Positions 35,235-46,843 of a DNA stretch of 64,000 nt are shown one piece after another. Location of the stretch: positions 9,204,725 to 9,268,724 of the forward strand of contig NC_083344.1 of NCBI RefSeq assembly GCF_019175385.1, in the 5' to 3' direction. The first letter of the stretch is position 1; every line of letters begins with the position of its first letter. The translations under genes and the position numbers were made by a program. The notes beneath the pieces were generated by a model. The model was not told where the DNA came from. It saw nothing but the letters and a program-made list of their open reading frames with translations, and ran no database searches. The stretch comes from Lycium barbarum (taxonomy: Eukaryota > Streptophyta > Magnoliopsida > Solanales > Solanaceae).

Positions 35235-35938
35235 ACAGGGGTGCTTATCGGGCGGTTCGGTTGGATATTAGCGTTTAACGGTTCGGCTTATCGGCTATCG
35301 GTTTTTAAATATACCAATCCATTAACTAACCTATAAGATAGCGGTTGGTTCGGTTTGGATTTAACGGTTATCGGACAGTTATCGGTTGGCTTATTGGTTA
35401 ATCAACAAAGTCAATTAAAAATAAAAAAGGCAAGCGGTGATTTAAACCTAGTTTAATGGAAGAAATTTCAACAGATTAAGGATGGGAAAGAACAATTGCA
35501 AGGGGAAAAAATGAGCCAGAAAGGATTGTCATTGTGAGACAACTAACAACAAAGTTTATAATTTACCTTAAAAAAGGAAATTCACATAAGAAAGAAATCA
35601 TCTCAGCATGTGATCCAAATATTATGGAAATTAATGTGACATAGAAATATGTAATCAAGTGCAAGTCTTTCAAACTCAGCAGAAAGAACCGCAAACCTTT
35701 TTATTGCACCATGAGTCCCTCACCCAGAGCTAGAGATTTTAAAAGTGTTGATCATTCTTAACGGGTTAACGGTTTACCCAATAAGGAAATCGAGTAATCC
35801 GTACCCCGCACCGTTAAGCCATTAATGATAAAATTTCAATCAGTTCTTCAACCATTAACCCGATAACCCCATACCAATAAGCCGATAAACCTATTTTGCG
35901 GTTGGGTTTTCGGTTACGGTTTGGTTTTGAACAGCTCT
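35235..35938. mobile_element. Non-autonomous hAT-like element
   Basis: The left end ACAGGGGTGC and right end GAACAGCTCT have hAT-type inverted wording, and a direct repeat CTAGCAGTTG (35225-35234, 35937-35946) brackets the element. The arms are rich in CGGTTCGGTT/AACCG-type motifs. There is no transposase. Confidence 0.7.
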
Positions 35939-36017
35939 AGCAGTTGTGGTTGCAAGAACTTTAGATATACGGTTCTGAAATCGAACTTGTCAAAATTATT
36001 TAGTCAAATGAGTTAAC

Positions 36018-36096
36018 AATAGACCTTTGTGGTCCGGCCCTTCCCCGGACCCTGCGCATAGCGGAAACTTAGTGCACCAAGCTGCCTTTTTTTTTT
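36018..36096 (+). mobile_element. 5'-truncated Au-like SINE with target duplication
   Basis: It reads AATAGACCTTTGTGGTCCGG, CCCTTCCCCGGACCCTGCGC and AGTGCACCAAGCTGCC, then a T run. This is the widespread Au-type SINE tail. AGTTAAC flanks both ends (36011-36017, 36097-36103), as expected of LINE-driven retroposition. Confidence 0.8.
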
Positions 36097-36103
36097 AGTT
36101 AAC

Positions 36104-36235
36104 ATAATGTAATCCCCGAGTCAAAATGCAACTCAAACTCAAATATACAAAATAAATTATTTAGTCAAATGAGTCAACATAATGTAATTCCCGAGTCAAA
36201 ATGCAACTCAAACTCAATATGCAAAATAAATTGAG
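36104..36235. repeat. Tandem duplication of about 75 bp
   Basis: ATAATGTAATCCCCGAGTCA and AATGCAACTCAAACTCAA occur at 36104 and again at about 36178. The SINE inserted at the edge of the first unit. Confidence 0.8.
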
Positions 36236-37078
36236 TAATTAAAAATTATGCAGATTGGAAGAACCTAAGTTAATAATTTAAAAGAATACTTTTGTCTCCA
36301 ACTTTTTTCAACCAAATGAAAAAAGGATGGAACTTTGGATTATGTTGGGTAAATTGATATGATCTATTATTTAACTTATTTTGAAGCAGCACAAAATAGG
36401 GACAGAAGTGCATATGACCCATAACTGTTAGTCCTTCTGTTTCAAAATGTTTATCTTGCTTTTCTGTTGGGAAAATGACCTAATAATACTACTTAAGATA
36501 CTATATTACAAAACACAAGATTACTTTTCATTATTTACAAAATCTAACAACTTAATTACAAAATATACTAGATCTGAAAAAATTAAAAAGCCCAACCCTT
36601 CCCTCCCGTTCTGTTCACGCAAGGAAAATACAGAGAGAACAATTTCAACACTCGGAGTGAGAAGAAATAGAGAGCAACGTGTTTTCTTTTTGCTAGCTCA
36701 CCCGAACCGCTACAACACCACCATAGATCTCCATTAACACCGCCGTTGATCTCCGATCTTGAGTCGAACTCAATCAGTGTGCAAACAGAATCGACATCAA
36801 GCGACATCAATTTGGCATTTGTAACTTATGACTTAGATTCGAATTTCATGTAATTATGCTTTTTTTTCCTGTTGAGCTACACTTATGTTCTTCCTGGCTA
36901 TTTGATGTAATTTGTTATTAAAGATTATCAATTTGACATCTAGGTCTATGTTTTGTTTGTCACTATTCCTAGATACTGTAGATCTAGCATTTTGAACTCA
37001 GCGGTAAAAGAAGTAGAATGAATTGATGTTGTTTTTTATTTGATTAATTTTGTATCCTTTATTGATATCATGTTGTAG

Positions 37079-37150
37079 GTTGGTGAGATTGTTGAAAGAT
37101 TTGAGAAGGGTTTCTATTTGAAAGGCTTAATAATTTCAAATTTTGAAGTG
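37079..37150 (+). pseudogene. Captured exon fragment resembling nucleoside diphosphate kinase
   Basis: After an acceptor-like TGTTGTAG the frame reads VGEIVERFEKGFYLKGLIIS. It closely resembles the plant NDPK segment that follows the active-site-proximal KPDG..RGL motif (VGEI...RFEKKGFYLKGLK). One Lys of the usual pair is missing, and the frame then drifts into element sequence. NDPK transfers gamma-phosphate between nucleotides. The fragment is too short to function. The preceding 36590-36830 block (GC-richer) may be its captured leader exon. Confidence 0.6.
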
Positions 37151-37621
37151 AGATTCAAAATTGTATTAATGTTGTATGATACTTGTATGTTGAGTTTGTA
37201 TGAACATTGAATTTTAAGTTTTGTATGTTCTATTATTTATATTAAATTTGTATGAATATTGTAAGAAAGTTGTATACAATGAAGTTGTATTAAATTTTCA
37301 GAAATCTAACATGAACTTTATACAAGTATTATACAGTTGTATACATATTTTATACGATTTTATACACGAAATTGTGACGGAAATTCTGTGCCTTGAGCGA
37401 TACAATAAAAATGTAAGAATTCTAAGCCTTGAGCGAGATATACATATTTCATAGAGTTTTCATACACAAAATATTGAACGAAATTTTCAAGCCTTGAGCC
37501 AAATATACATATTTTATACAATTTCCATAGAGTTTTCGTACACAAAAAATTGAGCGAAATTTGTAAGCCTTGAGGGAAATTTTTTGTATATGTTTTATAA
37601 GAAATCTGTTGTTATATTTTG

Positions 37622-38421
37622 TGATGTGATTCTTCGAGTTAACAAAGAACCAATCGACCAGGATCTTGTTCTTGAAGCGGTTTGATGGGCAGATTCAAGA
37701 AACGGACGTAAATCGGTCTATAGTTCTCGAAATTATATGTTTTCAAGACGAGGAGAAAGATGACGTTTTGAACTATAAAAATAACTATTGAATCGTTTAA
37801 ATCAAGTAAGTATTAAAGGCGGAATGATGGAAAGAAAATTAGGGTTCTGGATATGAACTAGAACGAATTTTAATCAAGAAACGCGTTCTTGAATGATCAA
37901 GAACAAATAAAGTTCCCAAGTCACCACTTGAAATCAACTTACGTGATAAAGAAACACCACACGCTATTGAAAACAAGATAAAGACTATCACCACCTTGCT
38001 TGGAACCAAAAACAAGGATAAAGAAGACCAAATAGAGAAAATAACTCTATTGCAAACTAGGGTTTATGCTAAAAAACGTGAATAGTGTTTAACAAAGAAT
38101 AAGAACCCTTTATATAAGCCTAGGGTCTCTTCTTTGATGACTACAAATCTCTATTCCACTCTAGAAAAGAAGTAGCTAAAAACAAGGAAAGTAAAATCCC
38201 TATTCTACAAAGAAAAGGGAAAGTAAAACCTACTAGAAAAAGGAAACCAACTAATCCTAATTTAAGAAGGAAATAATTTTAACTTGGCTTCTTGGGCTTG
38301 AAATCATCCTTGGGCTTCTTGAATTTGAAGACAAGTCCACATACCAATTCTTGGGTTCACAAGAGCTTATTGTTGACGCCCTAAATAACAAAAGCCCAAT
38401 ATAGCTTCTTGATTTTCATCA
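37622..38421 (-). repeat. 3' LTR of the 6-kb gypsy element
   Basis: This is the 800-bp partner of 42805-43604, ending at the nested foldback element on its left. Confidence 0.95.
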
Positions 38422-38657
38422 TTCTCCCCTAGTTGAGAAAAACTCGTCCTCGAGTCTGAAGGCTCAATAAATGGTGCTAGATCAGCTATATTAAATATCG
38501 GGGATACCCCATACTCTTCTGGTAGCTCCACTCTATAAGCATTATTACCTAACTTTTGAACAATACGAAAGGGACCATCAGCTCTTGCTTGCAACTTTGG
38601 ATACTTTTGTTTAGGAAGCCTTTCCTTCCTCAAGTATACCCACACTAAGTCTCCCAC
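38367..38657 (-). pseudogene. Integrase C-terminal (GPY/F-like) module of the 6-kb gypsy element
   Basis: It reads GDLVWVYLRKERLPKQKYPK, ARADGPFRIVQKLGNNAYRV and ELPEEYGVSPIFNIADLAPF, the C-terminal DNA-binding module of chromovirus integrase. It is in a different frame from the catalytic core because of a small indel near 38780-38800, and it runs into the LTR. Confidence 0.85.
38422..38433 (-). other. Polypurine tract
   Basis: On the minus strand AACTAGGGGAGA directly precedes the 3' LTR. Confidence 0.75.
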
Positions 38658-38752
38658 TTTAAAGAGTTGTTTCTTTCTCTTCTTATCAGCTTGTTTTTTG
38701 TATATTTTTGTTTGCCTCTCAATCTCTTGTAAAAATTTCTCATGAATTTTCT

Positions 38753-40630
38753 TTAACTCTTTAACTCTCTCATCAGCATCTCCACTAAAAGAGTGATTTT
38801 AATGAGAGGAGATAATTCTAAGGGACCAAGAGGATTCTTACCATATACCACTTCAAAAGGACTCTTTCCGGTTGTTTGATTCACGGACTTGTTGAAAGCA
38901 AATTCAGCCTGCGGCAGCAATGACTCCCACTCTCTTATGTTCTTCTTAACCCGACTTCTTAATAGGGAACCCAAACTCCGATTGACTACCTCTGTTTGTC
39001 CATCCGTCTGAGGGTGATAAGACGAACTATACTTCAACTCTGTACCAAGCTTATCCCATAAAGTACGCCAAAAGTGACTTAGAAACTTAGTGTCACAATC
39101 TGAAACAATGCTTCTAGGAATACCATGCAACTTGACAATATGGTTAAAGAACAAAACAGCCACATGTGTTGCATCACTTGTCTTTTTGCATGAGATAAAG
39201 TGGGCCATCTTAGAGAACCTATCTACCACGACAAAGATAGAATCCTTACCTTCTTGAGTTCTTGGTAATCCAAGCACGAAATCCATGCTGATATGTTCCC
39301 AAAGTGATGTGGGAATTGGCAAAGGTTCGTATAACCCCTTATTGCTACCATGCATCTTTGCCCTTTTACAAGTTTCACAACGTTCAATCAACCTCAAAAC
39401 ATCTCGATTCAACTTGGGCCAATAGAAGTTTTCTTGAATCATCTTTAATGTCTTAGAATGGCCAAAGTGACCAGCTAATCCCCCCTCATGTGCTTCTCTA
39501 ACAATGGACTCTCTTAAAGAGCCTTGTGGTATGCAAAGTTGCTTGCCATAGTAAAGAAAACCATCTCTTATCAAGAACATTCTTTGTGGACCTTCCAAGC
39601 ATCTCGTCCAAATGACTCCAAAGTCTGGATCAGCCTCATAAAGTTCCTTAATATGGTCGAATCTGAATACATTTGTTTGCATGATGGAAAGCACACGTGG
39701 TCTTCTACTAAGAGCATCAGCAACTTGATTTAGTTTTCCAGCCTTGTGCTTGATCACAAATTGAAAATTCTGAAGGAACTCTACCCATTTTGCATGCCTC
39801 GCGTTGAGTTTTTGTTGATGATTAAGATACTTTAGTGCCTCATGATCAGAATATAAAACAAACTCTCTGGGCAGCAAGTAATGACTCCAATGTTGCAAAA
39901 CTCGAATAATAGCATAAAACTCTTTCTCATAGGTGGAATACCTCAGCTTAGGTCCACCCAACTTCTCACTAAAGTATGCAATGGGTTTACCTTCTTGACT
40001 AAGGACTCCTCCAATGCCAACACCTGAAGCATCACATTCTACTTCAAATAGATTAAAGTTTGGTAACTGAAGGATAGGAGCTTGTGTCATCTTATTCTTG
40101 ATCAATTCAAAACTCTTTTGGGCAGCTTTATTCCACTTGAATATGCCTCCCTTCAAACACTCAGTTATAGGAGCAACCAATGTGCTGGAATCTTTAATAA
40201 ACCGTCTATAGCAGGACACTATTCCATGAAAGCTCCTTATGTCTGAAATTGACCTAGGAGTTGGCCAACTTAAGATTGCCTCTATCTTGCTTGGATCAGC
40301 TTGAATACCAGCACTAGTTACTATGTAACCAAGGAAGCAAACGCTATCAACATAAAAGATGCACTTCTTGAGTTGTGCATGCAACTTCTCCCTTCTTAAG
40401 GTTTCAAAAACCTTCTCCAAATATTTCTCATGTTCGACTTCCTCCTTGCTAAAAACCAAGATATCATCAAAGTAAACAACAACAAACTTCCCCATGAATG
40501 GTCTAAACACATGATTCATAAGTCTCATGAATGTGCTCGGAGCATTAGACAAACCAAAAGGCATTACCAACCATTCGTACAAGCCTTGGGTAGTCTTGAA
40601 GGCAGTCTTCCATTCATCACCTTCTCTCAT
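38753..40630 (-). pseudogene. RT, RNase H and integrase core of the 6-kb gypsy element
   Basis: The 625-residue open stretch is well preserved. RT has [17 protein letters not shown] and catalytic [10 protein letters not shown]. RNase H has [30 protein letters not shown] and [10 protein letters not shown]. The integrase zinc finger shows H-x3-5-H ([11 protein letters not shown]) and C-x2-C (CETCKRAK). The catalytic core shows the first Asp in SMDFVLG, the second in IVSDCDTKF and the Glu in DGQTEVVNR. It is separated from the upstream part by a TAG at 40637-40639 within the RT substrate-binding region. Confidence 0.93.
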
Positions 40631-40636
40631 ACGAAT

Positions 40637-41206
40637 CTAGTGATATCCACTCTTCAAATCAATCTTGGAAAAGATTTTAGCACCATGCAATTGATCAAAT
40701 AGATCGTCTAACCTAGGGATTGGAAAGCGATACTTGATGGTGATTTTGTTGATTGCCCGGCTATCAACACACATCCTCCAGGTGCCATTTTTCTTAGGAA
40801 CAAGCAAAGCGGGTACAGCACAAGGGCTAAGGCTCTCTCTTATTAAGCCCCTCTCTAATAACTCTTCAACTTGCCTTTGGAGTTCAGCTTGTTGTGTAGG
40901 ATTCATCCTATAAGCAGCTTTGTTCGGCAAAGAAGCCCCAGGTACAAGGTCAATTTGATGTTGAATATCACATATAGGTGGAAGTTCTAATGGGACATCC
41001 TCAGAGATCACATCATCAAACTTAGTATGTAGCTTTTTGGCTCGTACATCTAACTCTTTCTCCTCCTCTTGTGAGTTTTCTATAGCTACTGCAATATACA
41101 ATGGCTCTCCTTTATTAACGTGGCCAACAACTTGTGATCTGGTCAATAGGGCATCACCCATGGGTTTGGTCTTCTTATTAAGCTCTCTTGGGTGCAATGG
41201 CTTCAA
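40637..41206 (-). pseudogene. Protease-RT linker and RT N-terminus of the 6-kb gypsy element
   Basis: It reads [60 protein letters not shown] and ALINKI-type RT start, ending [10 protein letters not shown] at the TAG (40637-40639). It is in the same frame as the parts before and after it. Two more TAGs (41249-41251, 41237-41239) separate it from the protease part. Confidence 0.88.
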
Positions 41207-41248
41207 AGTTATCTTACGTCCATCAACAATAAATGACTAGGTGTTAAG

Positions 41249-41992
41249 CTAGCCATCATGATGAGCACGCCTGTCATATTGCCATGGTCTGCCAAGTAAT
41301 AAGTGGCAAGCATCCATACTCATTACATCACACCAAATCTGCTCTTTATAGATTTTACCGATTGAAAAAGAGACCAAACATATTTTTGTGACCTTCATAC
41401 CTCCACCATCTTGTAACCACTTAATGTTGCAAGGCTTGGGATGTTTCTCGGTCTTCAAACCCAATTTAGTCACCATCTCTTCCGACACAGCATTAGTGCA
41501 ACTTCCACCATCAATAATCACAGAACATACCTTGCCATGTGAAGTACACCTAGTGTGGAAAAGTGTTTCTCTATGACATGGCTCTTCATCTTTATGCCCA
41601 ACATGTAAGCTTCTCTGAATAACTAAACAAGCACCTTCATCGGCTTCAATTTCGGCATCCTCACGTTCCTCATCATCTTGATCAGATTCTTGGTTGTTTT
41701 CATGATCAGCCCTATCTTCTTCCTCAACTATCATAATAGGCTTTCGATTGGGACAATCAGCTTGTAGATGGCCAAAACCGTGGCACTTAAAACACTTTTT
41801 TCTAGTTGAATCCCCTTGAGGTTTCTTCTCATCACTCTTAGCATTAGTTGAATTAGAAGAATTACCTCTATGAATTGCCTCGGAATTCCCAGCACCAATA
41901 TTATTACTTCCCTGGTTAGAATAGTTCTTCTTGGGGTAAGTTCTTTTCGGCTCCTTTTGTTGCTGTTCAACATTGATAGCAAGTTTTCGCAC
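41249..41992 (-). pseudogene. Gag C-terminus, CCHC knuckle and protease of the 6-kb gypsy element
   Basis: The knuckle CFKCHGFGHLQADCP lies at about residue 60. An acidic stretch of Glu/Asp follows, then protease with IIDGGSCTNAVSEEM (D-G-G active site), LKTEKHPKPCNIKWL and LLGRPWQYDRRAHHDG. The acidic spacer and the DGG triad are usual for this lineage. It ends in a TAG at 41249-41251. Confidence 0.88.
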
Positions 41993-42019
41993 ATCATTAA
42001 ATGTCCAATAAGGTTGCAG

Positions 42020-42697
42020 TCAAATAGCATCTGCGATGGAAAGCCGCAACCCACCAATGTACCTTGCTATAGTTTGCTCCTCATGTTCTCGAGTATCACA
42101 CTTAATCATGAGATATTCAAACTCCCGAGTATAGTTTTCCACGGTCAGGTCTCCTTGACGAAGATTATGAAACTTCAGATAGTTTTCTTGCTTGTATGTA
42201 TCAGGAATAAAACGTCTACGTAGTTCTCTTTTCATCTTCTCCCACGTTCGAATCTTTCCACGACCTTCTCTTTCTCTTTCTCGTTTAAGATTCTCCCACC
42301 AAAGTGATGCATATCCTCTAAGCTTGATGGCAGCAATCTTAACCTTTTTCTCCTCAGAATAGTCCTTGAACTCAAAGATTCGTTCAACAGTGAGTAACCA
42401 ATCCATAAACGCATCCCCTTGGGCTTTTCCATCAAAATCGGGAACATTAACCTTCACATCATCTCTTTTCTCCCTTATATTATTCCTCTTTCTTCTTGGA
42501 TGATCAAATTCATCATCTTGTCGTCTCCTAGTAAAATCAGAATTATCACTAGAGTCATCTTCATCAACATCATGAAAGGAATTAATATCAGACCCTTCAT
42601 CATCATCCGTAGGAATCCTTCGCCGTTCTTGCCTTTGGTAATGTCGAAGTTGTGTTTGTAATTGTTGTATGGTCCTTTTCATCTCTTCCATCTCCAT
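42020..42697 (-). pseudogene. Gag N-terminus and capsid of the 6-kb gypsy element
   Basis: 225 codons. A short coiled coil (MEMEEMKRTIQQLQTQLRHY) precedes a charged linker and the capsid core VNVPDFDGKAQGDAFMDWLL, KVKIAAIKLRGYASLWWENL and ENYTREFEYLMIKC. The frame ends at a TGA (42020-42022) and continues in frame at 41992. Confidence 0.9.
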
Positions 42698-42787
42698 GTC
42701 ACGATCCGCTGCTCTTCCATCATCTTCTTGAACCCAACGTCCTCTTCTTGCTTGTATATAATATATTATCCATGGTACTCCTCAACT

Positions 42788-42801
42788 GAGCTCTGATACC
42801 A
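42788..42801 (-). other. Primer binding site, tRNA-iMet type
   Basis: On the minus strand TGGTATCAGAGCTC starts three bases after the 5' LTR. Confidence 0.92.
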
Positions 42802-42804
42802 AAT

Positions 42805-43604
42805 TGATGTGATTCTTCGAGTTAACAAAGAACCAATCGACCAGGATCTTGTTCTTGAAGCGGTTTGATGGGCAGATTCAAGAAACGGACGTAAATCGGT
42901 CTATAGTTCTCGGAATTATGTGTTTTCAAGACGAGGAGAAAGATGACGTTTTGAACTATAAAAATAACTATTGAATCGTTTAAATCAAGTAAGTATCAAA
43001 GACGGAATGATGGAAAGAAAATTAGGGTTCTGGATATGAACTAGAATGAATTTTAATCAAGAAACGCGTTCTTGAATGATCAAGAACAAATAAAGTTCCC
43101 AAGTCACCACTTGAAATCAACTTACGTGATAAAGAAACACCACACGCTATTGAAAACAAGATAAAGACTATCACCACCTTGCTTGGAACCAAAAACAAGG
43201 ATAAAGAAGACCAAATAAAGAAAATAACTCTATTGCAAACTAGGGTTTATGCTAAAAAACGTGAATAGTGTTTAACAAAGAATAAGAACCCTTTATATAG
43301 GCCTAGGGTCTCTTCTTTGATGACTACAAATCCCTATTCCACTCTAGAAAGGAAGTAGCTAAAAACAAGGAAAGTAAAATCCCTATTCTACAAGGAAAAG
43401 GGAAAGTAAAACCTACTAGAAAAAGGAAACCAACTAATCCTAATTTAAGAAGGAAATAATTTTAACTTGGCTTCTTGGGCTTGAAATCATCCTTGGGCTT
43501 CTTGAATTTGAAGACAAGTCCACATACCAATTCTTGGGTTCACAAGACCTTATTGTTGACGCCCTAAATAACAAAAGCCCAATATAGCTTCTTGATTTTC
43601 ATCA
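42805..43604 (-). repeat. 5' LTR of the 6-kb gypsy element
   Basis: This is the 800-bp partner of 37622-38421. Most of the differences are transitions, as expected from methylation-driven decay. Confidence 0.95.
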
Positions 43605-43679
43605 TTTTGTAAACTGAAAAATATCGTCATATTTTGTAAATATACTCTCTCTTATGTATATATACGCCATTCTCCCTTT

Positions 43680-44455
43680 TTCTTTTTAGTGTGTTTTAAA
43701 AAATGTTTCTTTTCTTTTCTGACAACTCTTTAAGTTTAATTTTCCACATGACATGTTTATAACTACAAGATTGAGGACATTTTGATATTTTCGACACATC
43801 TTTAATTTAAAACCAAATTCAAAAGTCTTTGACCCCATTTGGATTATGAATTTAAATAGCTTTTAAGAAGTGTTGAAATTTAATTTATAAATAAACAGTT
43901 ACGTGTTTGGATGAAAGTGCTGAAACTGAAAATAAGCAGTTAATTTGTTTGGTAGGAAAGTGATTGACAAGCACTTCTTCTGTTAAAATGACTGAAATGC
44001 CATTAAGCTGCTAATAATAAGAATGAGCTTATTATTTTAATTTTTAACTCAATTCACTTCTTATAAATGGATTTTATTAAATTAATCTTGATTAATATAA
44101 ATTATTGATTTAAATATTTAATATTTGTGGTCCAAATCTGTTAATTATATTTAACAAAAGAAAATGCATTAATCAACAAAAAGTAAGTTCTAATAATAAA
44201 AAAACTAGTATTCAAAATAAGTTCTAATAATAAAAAAAACTAGTATTCAACAAAATTACGTTTTTCCTAAAAAAGATCAGTAAATAAATAATAGACATAG
44301 TGGAAGATAAATGCCATCCATATGTATCCTGAAATTGTGAATATGTCGTTCAAATATAACAACCAACATTAGTGACAATTCTATAAAATAATTAGAATAG
44401 GCCATCATGATTCAAATTAATCTTTAAGTCTAGTTGAATCAGTTGGGCAGGAATC
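43680..44455. other. AT-rich spacer before copy B, no gene seen
   Basis: It includes a short direct repeat AAGTTCTAATAATAAAAAAACTAGTATTCAA-type block at about 44185 and 44219. No coding similarity. Confidence 0.6.
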
Positions 44456-44857
44456 TTTGCGGATTTGGGGGTTAGATTTGTGAATTTGGGTTTTTCGTGG
44501 AATGATTTTGTAGATTTATCTTTTGTTGCTGTTGCGCTTTTTTTTTTTTTTTTTTAATAATGTAATTCTCCATTACATAGAAATTGCTTAGTCCGTATTT
44601 TGATTCTCCGTCATCTACACTTTAATTTTGCTTTTCTAATTTCCTTTATTAGTAAGTAAGGGTATGTTATGGAAGTTATATTAACTTGCAATTTAATCTT
44701 TTCAGTGTTGGAAGTTTCATTATAAGGATTGTTTGAACATCACCTTATTGCTGCATAAGGATTTGTCTGAGGGCTTAGCTTTTGTGTCGATTGATTTGTT
44801 GAAATATTGTTAAACTGTTTGAAAAGAAGAACCATCATTTGTGTTTCACTGCTTTTT

Positions 44858-45776
44858 AGGGTGTGTTTGGTATGAAAGGTTTTTCAATTTTCTCAGTTCG
44901 TTTGGTCAAAATTTCTGATTTTTTTTTTTTTTTGAAAACAAATCCCTTAAAAGTGGAGAAAATGATTCTTAATCAAAATAGGAAAAATAAGTCCACAAAT
45001 GTCATTTTACCAACCACCTTATCACTACTCAACACACCCCAACAACCCCACGCACCACTCCCACACCCCACCTCCCCGCTCCAAAAAAAAATGCTTAAAA
45101 AAGTTTTTAGATTTTTTTTTTTGGGGTTTTCTGCAACCCCCCCACCCCCCCCCCCCGAACCTCACCACCTATTCAAAAAAATTATTTTCTTCAAAAAATA
45201 GTTTTGAGAAGTTCTTTTTTTTGGGTTTTCTACGACACCCCACCCACCCAACCCCCTAACCCCTCCCGAATTTTCTACTTTCATATTTAATTTTACCTTT
45301 ATAAAAATGAAAAATTTATGTGGTTAAATTTGGTGTGAGGGTGGGGGTGGGCAAGAAATATTTTTCCATTTTTATAAAAGTAAAATAAAATATATGAAAT
45401 AGAAAATGTGGGAGGGTTGGATGGAGCGGTGGTGTGGGGTTGGGGTGGGTGGTGGTGTGGGGTTGGGGTGGGTGAAGATGACATGCGTTCGAGGGTGGTG
45501 GTTGGGTAGGGGTGAGATTTGGCTGGGAGGTGGGTGGGGTCGATGGAGGGTGTGAGGGTTGGTGTGGCATGGGGTGATGGGGCTTGGGTGGGTATTTTCC
45601 GAGAAACATTTCTACCAACCAATTGAACATAAGAAAATTAATAAGAAATTCACTTATTTTTCACTACCAAACGAACATGAGAAAAAAAAGTAGAAATTCA
45701 CTTATTTTTCAAGAATACATTTTCCAGGAAAACATTTTCAGCGGAAAACATTTTCCTTCATACTGAACGCAACCTT
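44858..45776. mobile_element. Terminal-inverted-repeat element private to copy B
   Basis: Left end AGGGTGTGTTTGGTATGAA. The right end reverse-complemented is AAGGTTGCGTTCAGTATGAA (about 15 of 20 matching). Copy A reads through at the matching position (about 24014). The interior holds C-rich (45040-45270) and G-rich (45340-45590) arms that are partly complementary. Open frames there are low complexity. Confidence 0.6.
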
Positions 45777-46644
45777 AATGTCTAGTGTCACCTAATTTTG
45801 TTGGGTTTGTTTTCCTACAAATTTATTCAATTCTTTTTTCTCCATGAGTTCTCTGTTTTTGCTACTAGTAATATGGACATGGATTTTGCAGGTGATTCAT
45901 TGTTTGAATGGATAATTCATTCAGATTTATCTTTAAATCCAGTTGAATTAGTTATGTATTGAGTGTCACCAACTTTAGGCTTCTTTTTGGGTTGAATGCA
46001 CTTGTGGCCCTTCAAATTATTTAGATACGTGAATTGAACACTTAAACTCGAGCCAAAATGTGTTAAAATGATTATTTTACACTTTAAATATATATATTTT
46101 AATGTTGAATGATTATTTCATTCAAGGAGAGAAATAGGTACATGAGTGAGATAATCTTTTCATCATGGTACCACTTCAACTCCATGACAATAGAGATCCA
46201 ACAAGCTTGTATAAAAAAATTAATTTTATAGTGAAATATGGAACAATTCGAGGGTGTGCTAGAGTTCAAAACTTTGACAAGTAAAAATCAAGTATAATGT
46301 GTTGGAGTTTGACAAAGTCCTAGGAGCTTCAAATGCATTTCAAACTCTCTGATTTTGTGAATTTCATGAAATGTTTTTGAAGTTGCTGCTTTATAAGGGG
46401 AAATAACATACGGAGAAAAATATTCCTACTTAAAATACGAAATGACTCTCAACACTTGGTGATGGAGTTTGACTTTAACAAAAAACACAATGTGCTGGAG
46501 TTCGAAAGTTCATGGATTTTGAAATACAAAACGATTCAAGGACTTTGAACTTATAAAGGTTCTAACTCTAGGAATAATTCATGGGGTTTAAACTTATAAA
46601 TGTTCGAACTTCAGGAGTTTTTTATGGAGTTTGAAATGGTTACC

Positions 46645-46843
46645 GGGGGGGCTCTAGGATTCGGAACCGAACACTTTCAACAAAATTTTACTACGTATGT
46701 ATAAGGTATTTTTTATTTTTTTATGTACATAATTAGATTTTGAGTACCCTCAACACAAAAGAGGAGGTTCGTTCAATGGTTTAGGTGATTCAAAATTCAC
46801 CTTGAGGTTCTAAGTTCAAATTCCAATCATTATCCGCCACTGA
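46645..46843 (-). mobile_element. SINE-like insertion with 8-bp target duplication, private to copy B
   Basis: TGGTTACC flanks both ends (46637-46644, 46844-46851). Copy A has one equivalent TGGTTACT near 25530. On the minus strand the insert opens TCAGTGGCGGATAATG and later reads GGTACTCAAAATCTAATTA. This resembles a common Solanaceae repeat that also appears near 48545-48780. No inverted ends are seen. Family uncertain. Confidence 0.6.

Larger units (their letters stand above)
37622..43604 (-). mobile_element. Complete Ty3/gypsy element (5983 bp), multiply mutated
   Basis: The 800-bp LTRs (37622-38421, 42805-43604) start TGATGTGATTC, end TTTTCATCA and differ at about 11 positions with no indel. 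The target duplication TTTTG is perfect (37617-37621, 43605-43609). The minus-strand order is gag, CCHC knuckle, protease, RT, RNase H, integrase. The integrase wording ([19 protein letters not shown]) suggests a CRM/Galadriel-type chromovirus (inference). Four in-frame stops and one frameshift make it inactive. Confidence 0.96.
36469..43678. mobile_element. AT-rich foldback element (family F, copy 2) with nested gypsy element
   Basis: Left end GGGAAAATGACCTAATAATAC. The right end, reverse-complemented, is AGGGAGAATGGCGTATATATAC, related to the ends of copy 1 at 26705. Shared GCCTTGAGCGAGATATACA and CATACACAAAATNTTGAACG repeats occur at 37370-37580. Without the 5.98 kb retrotransposon the element is about 1.2 kb. 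It carries a gene-like stretch (36580-37150) absent from copy 1. Confidence 0.62.

Noticed and set aside
45299..45630. Pro/His/Thr-rich antisense frames
   Set aside because: Low-complexity G/C-rich arms of a terminal-inverted-repeat element.
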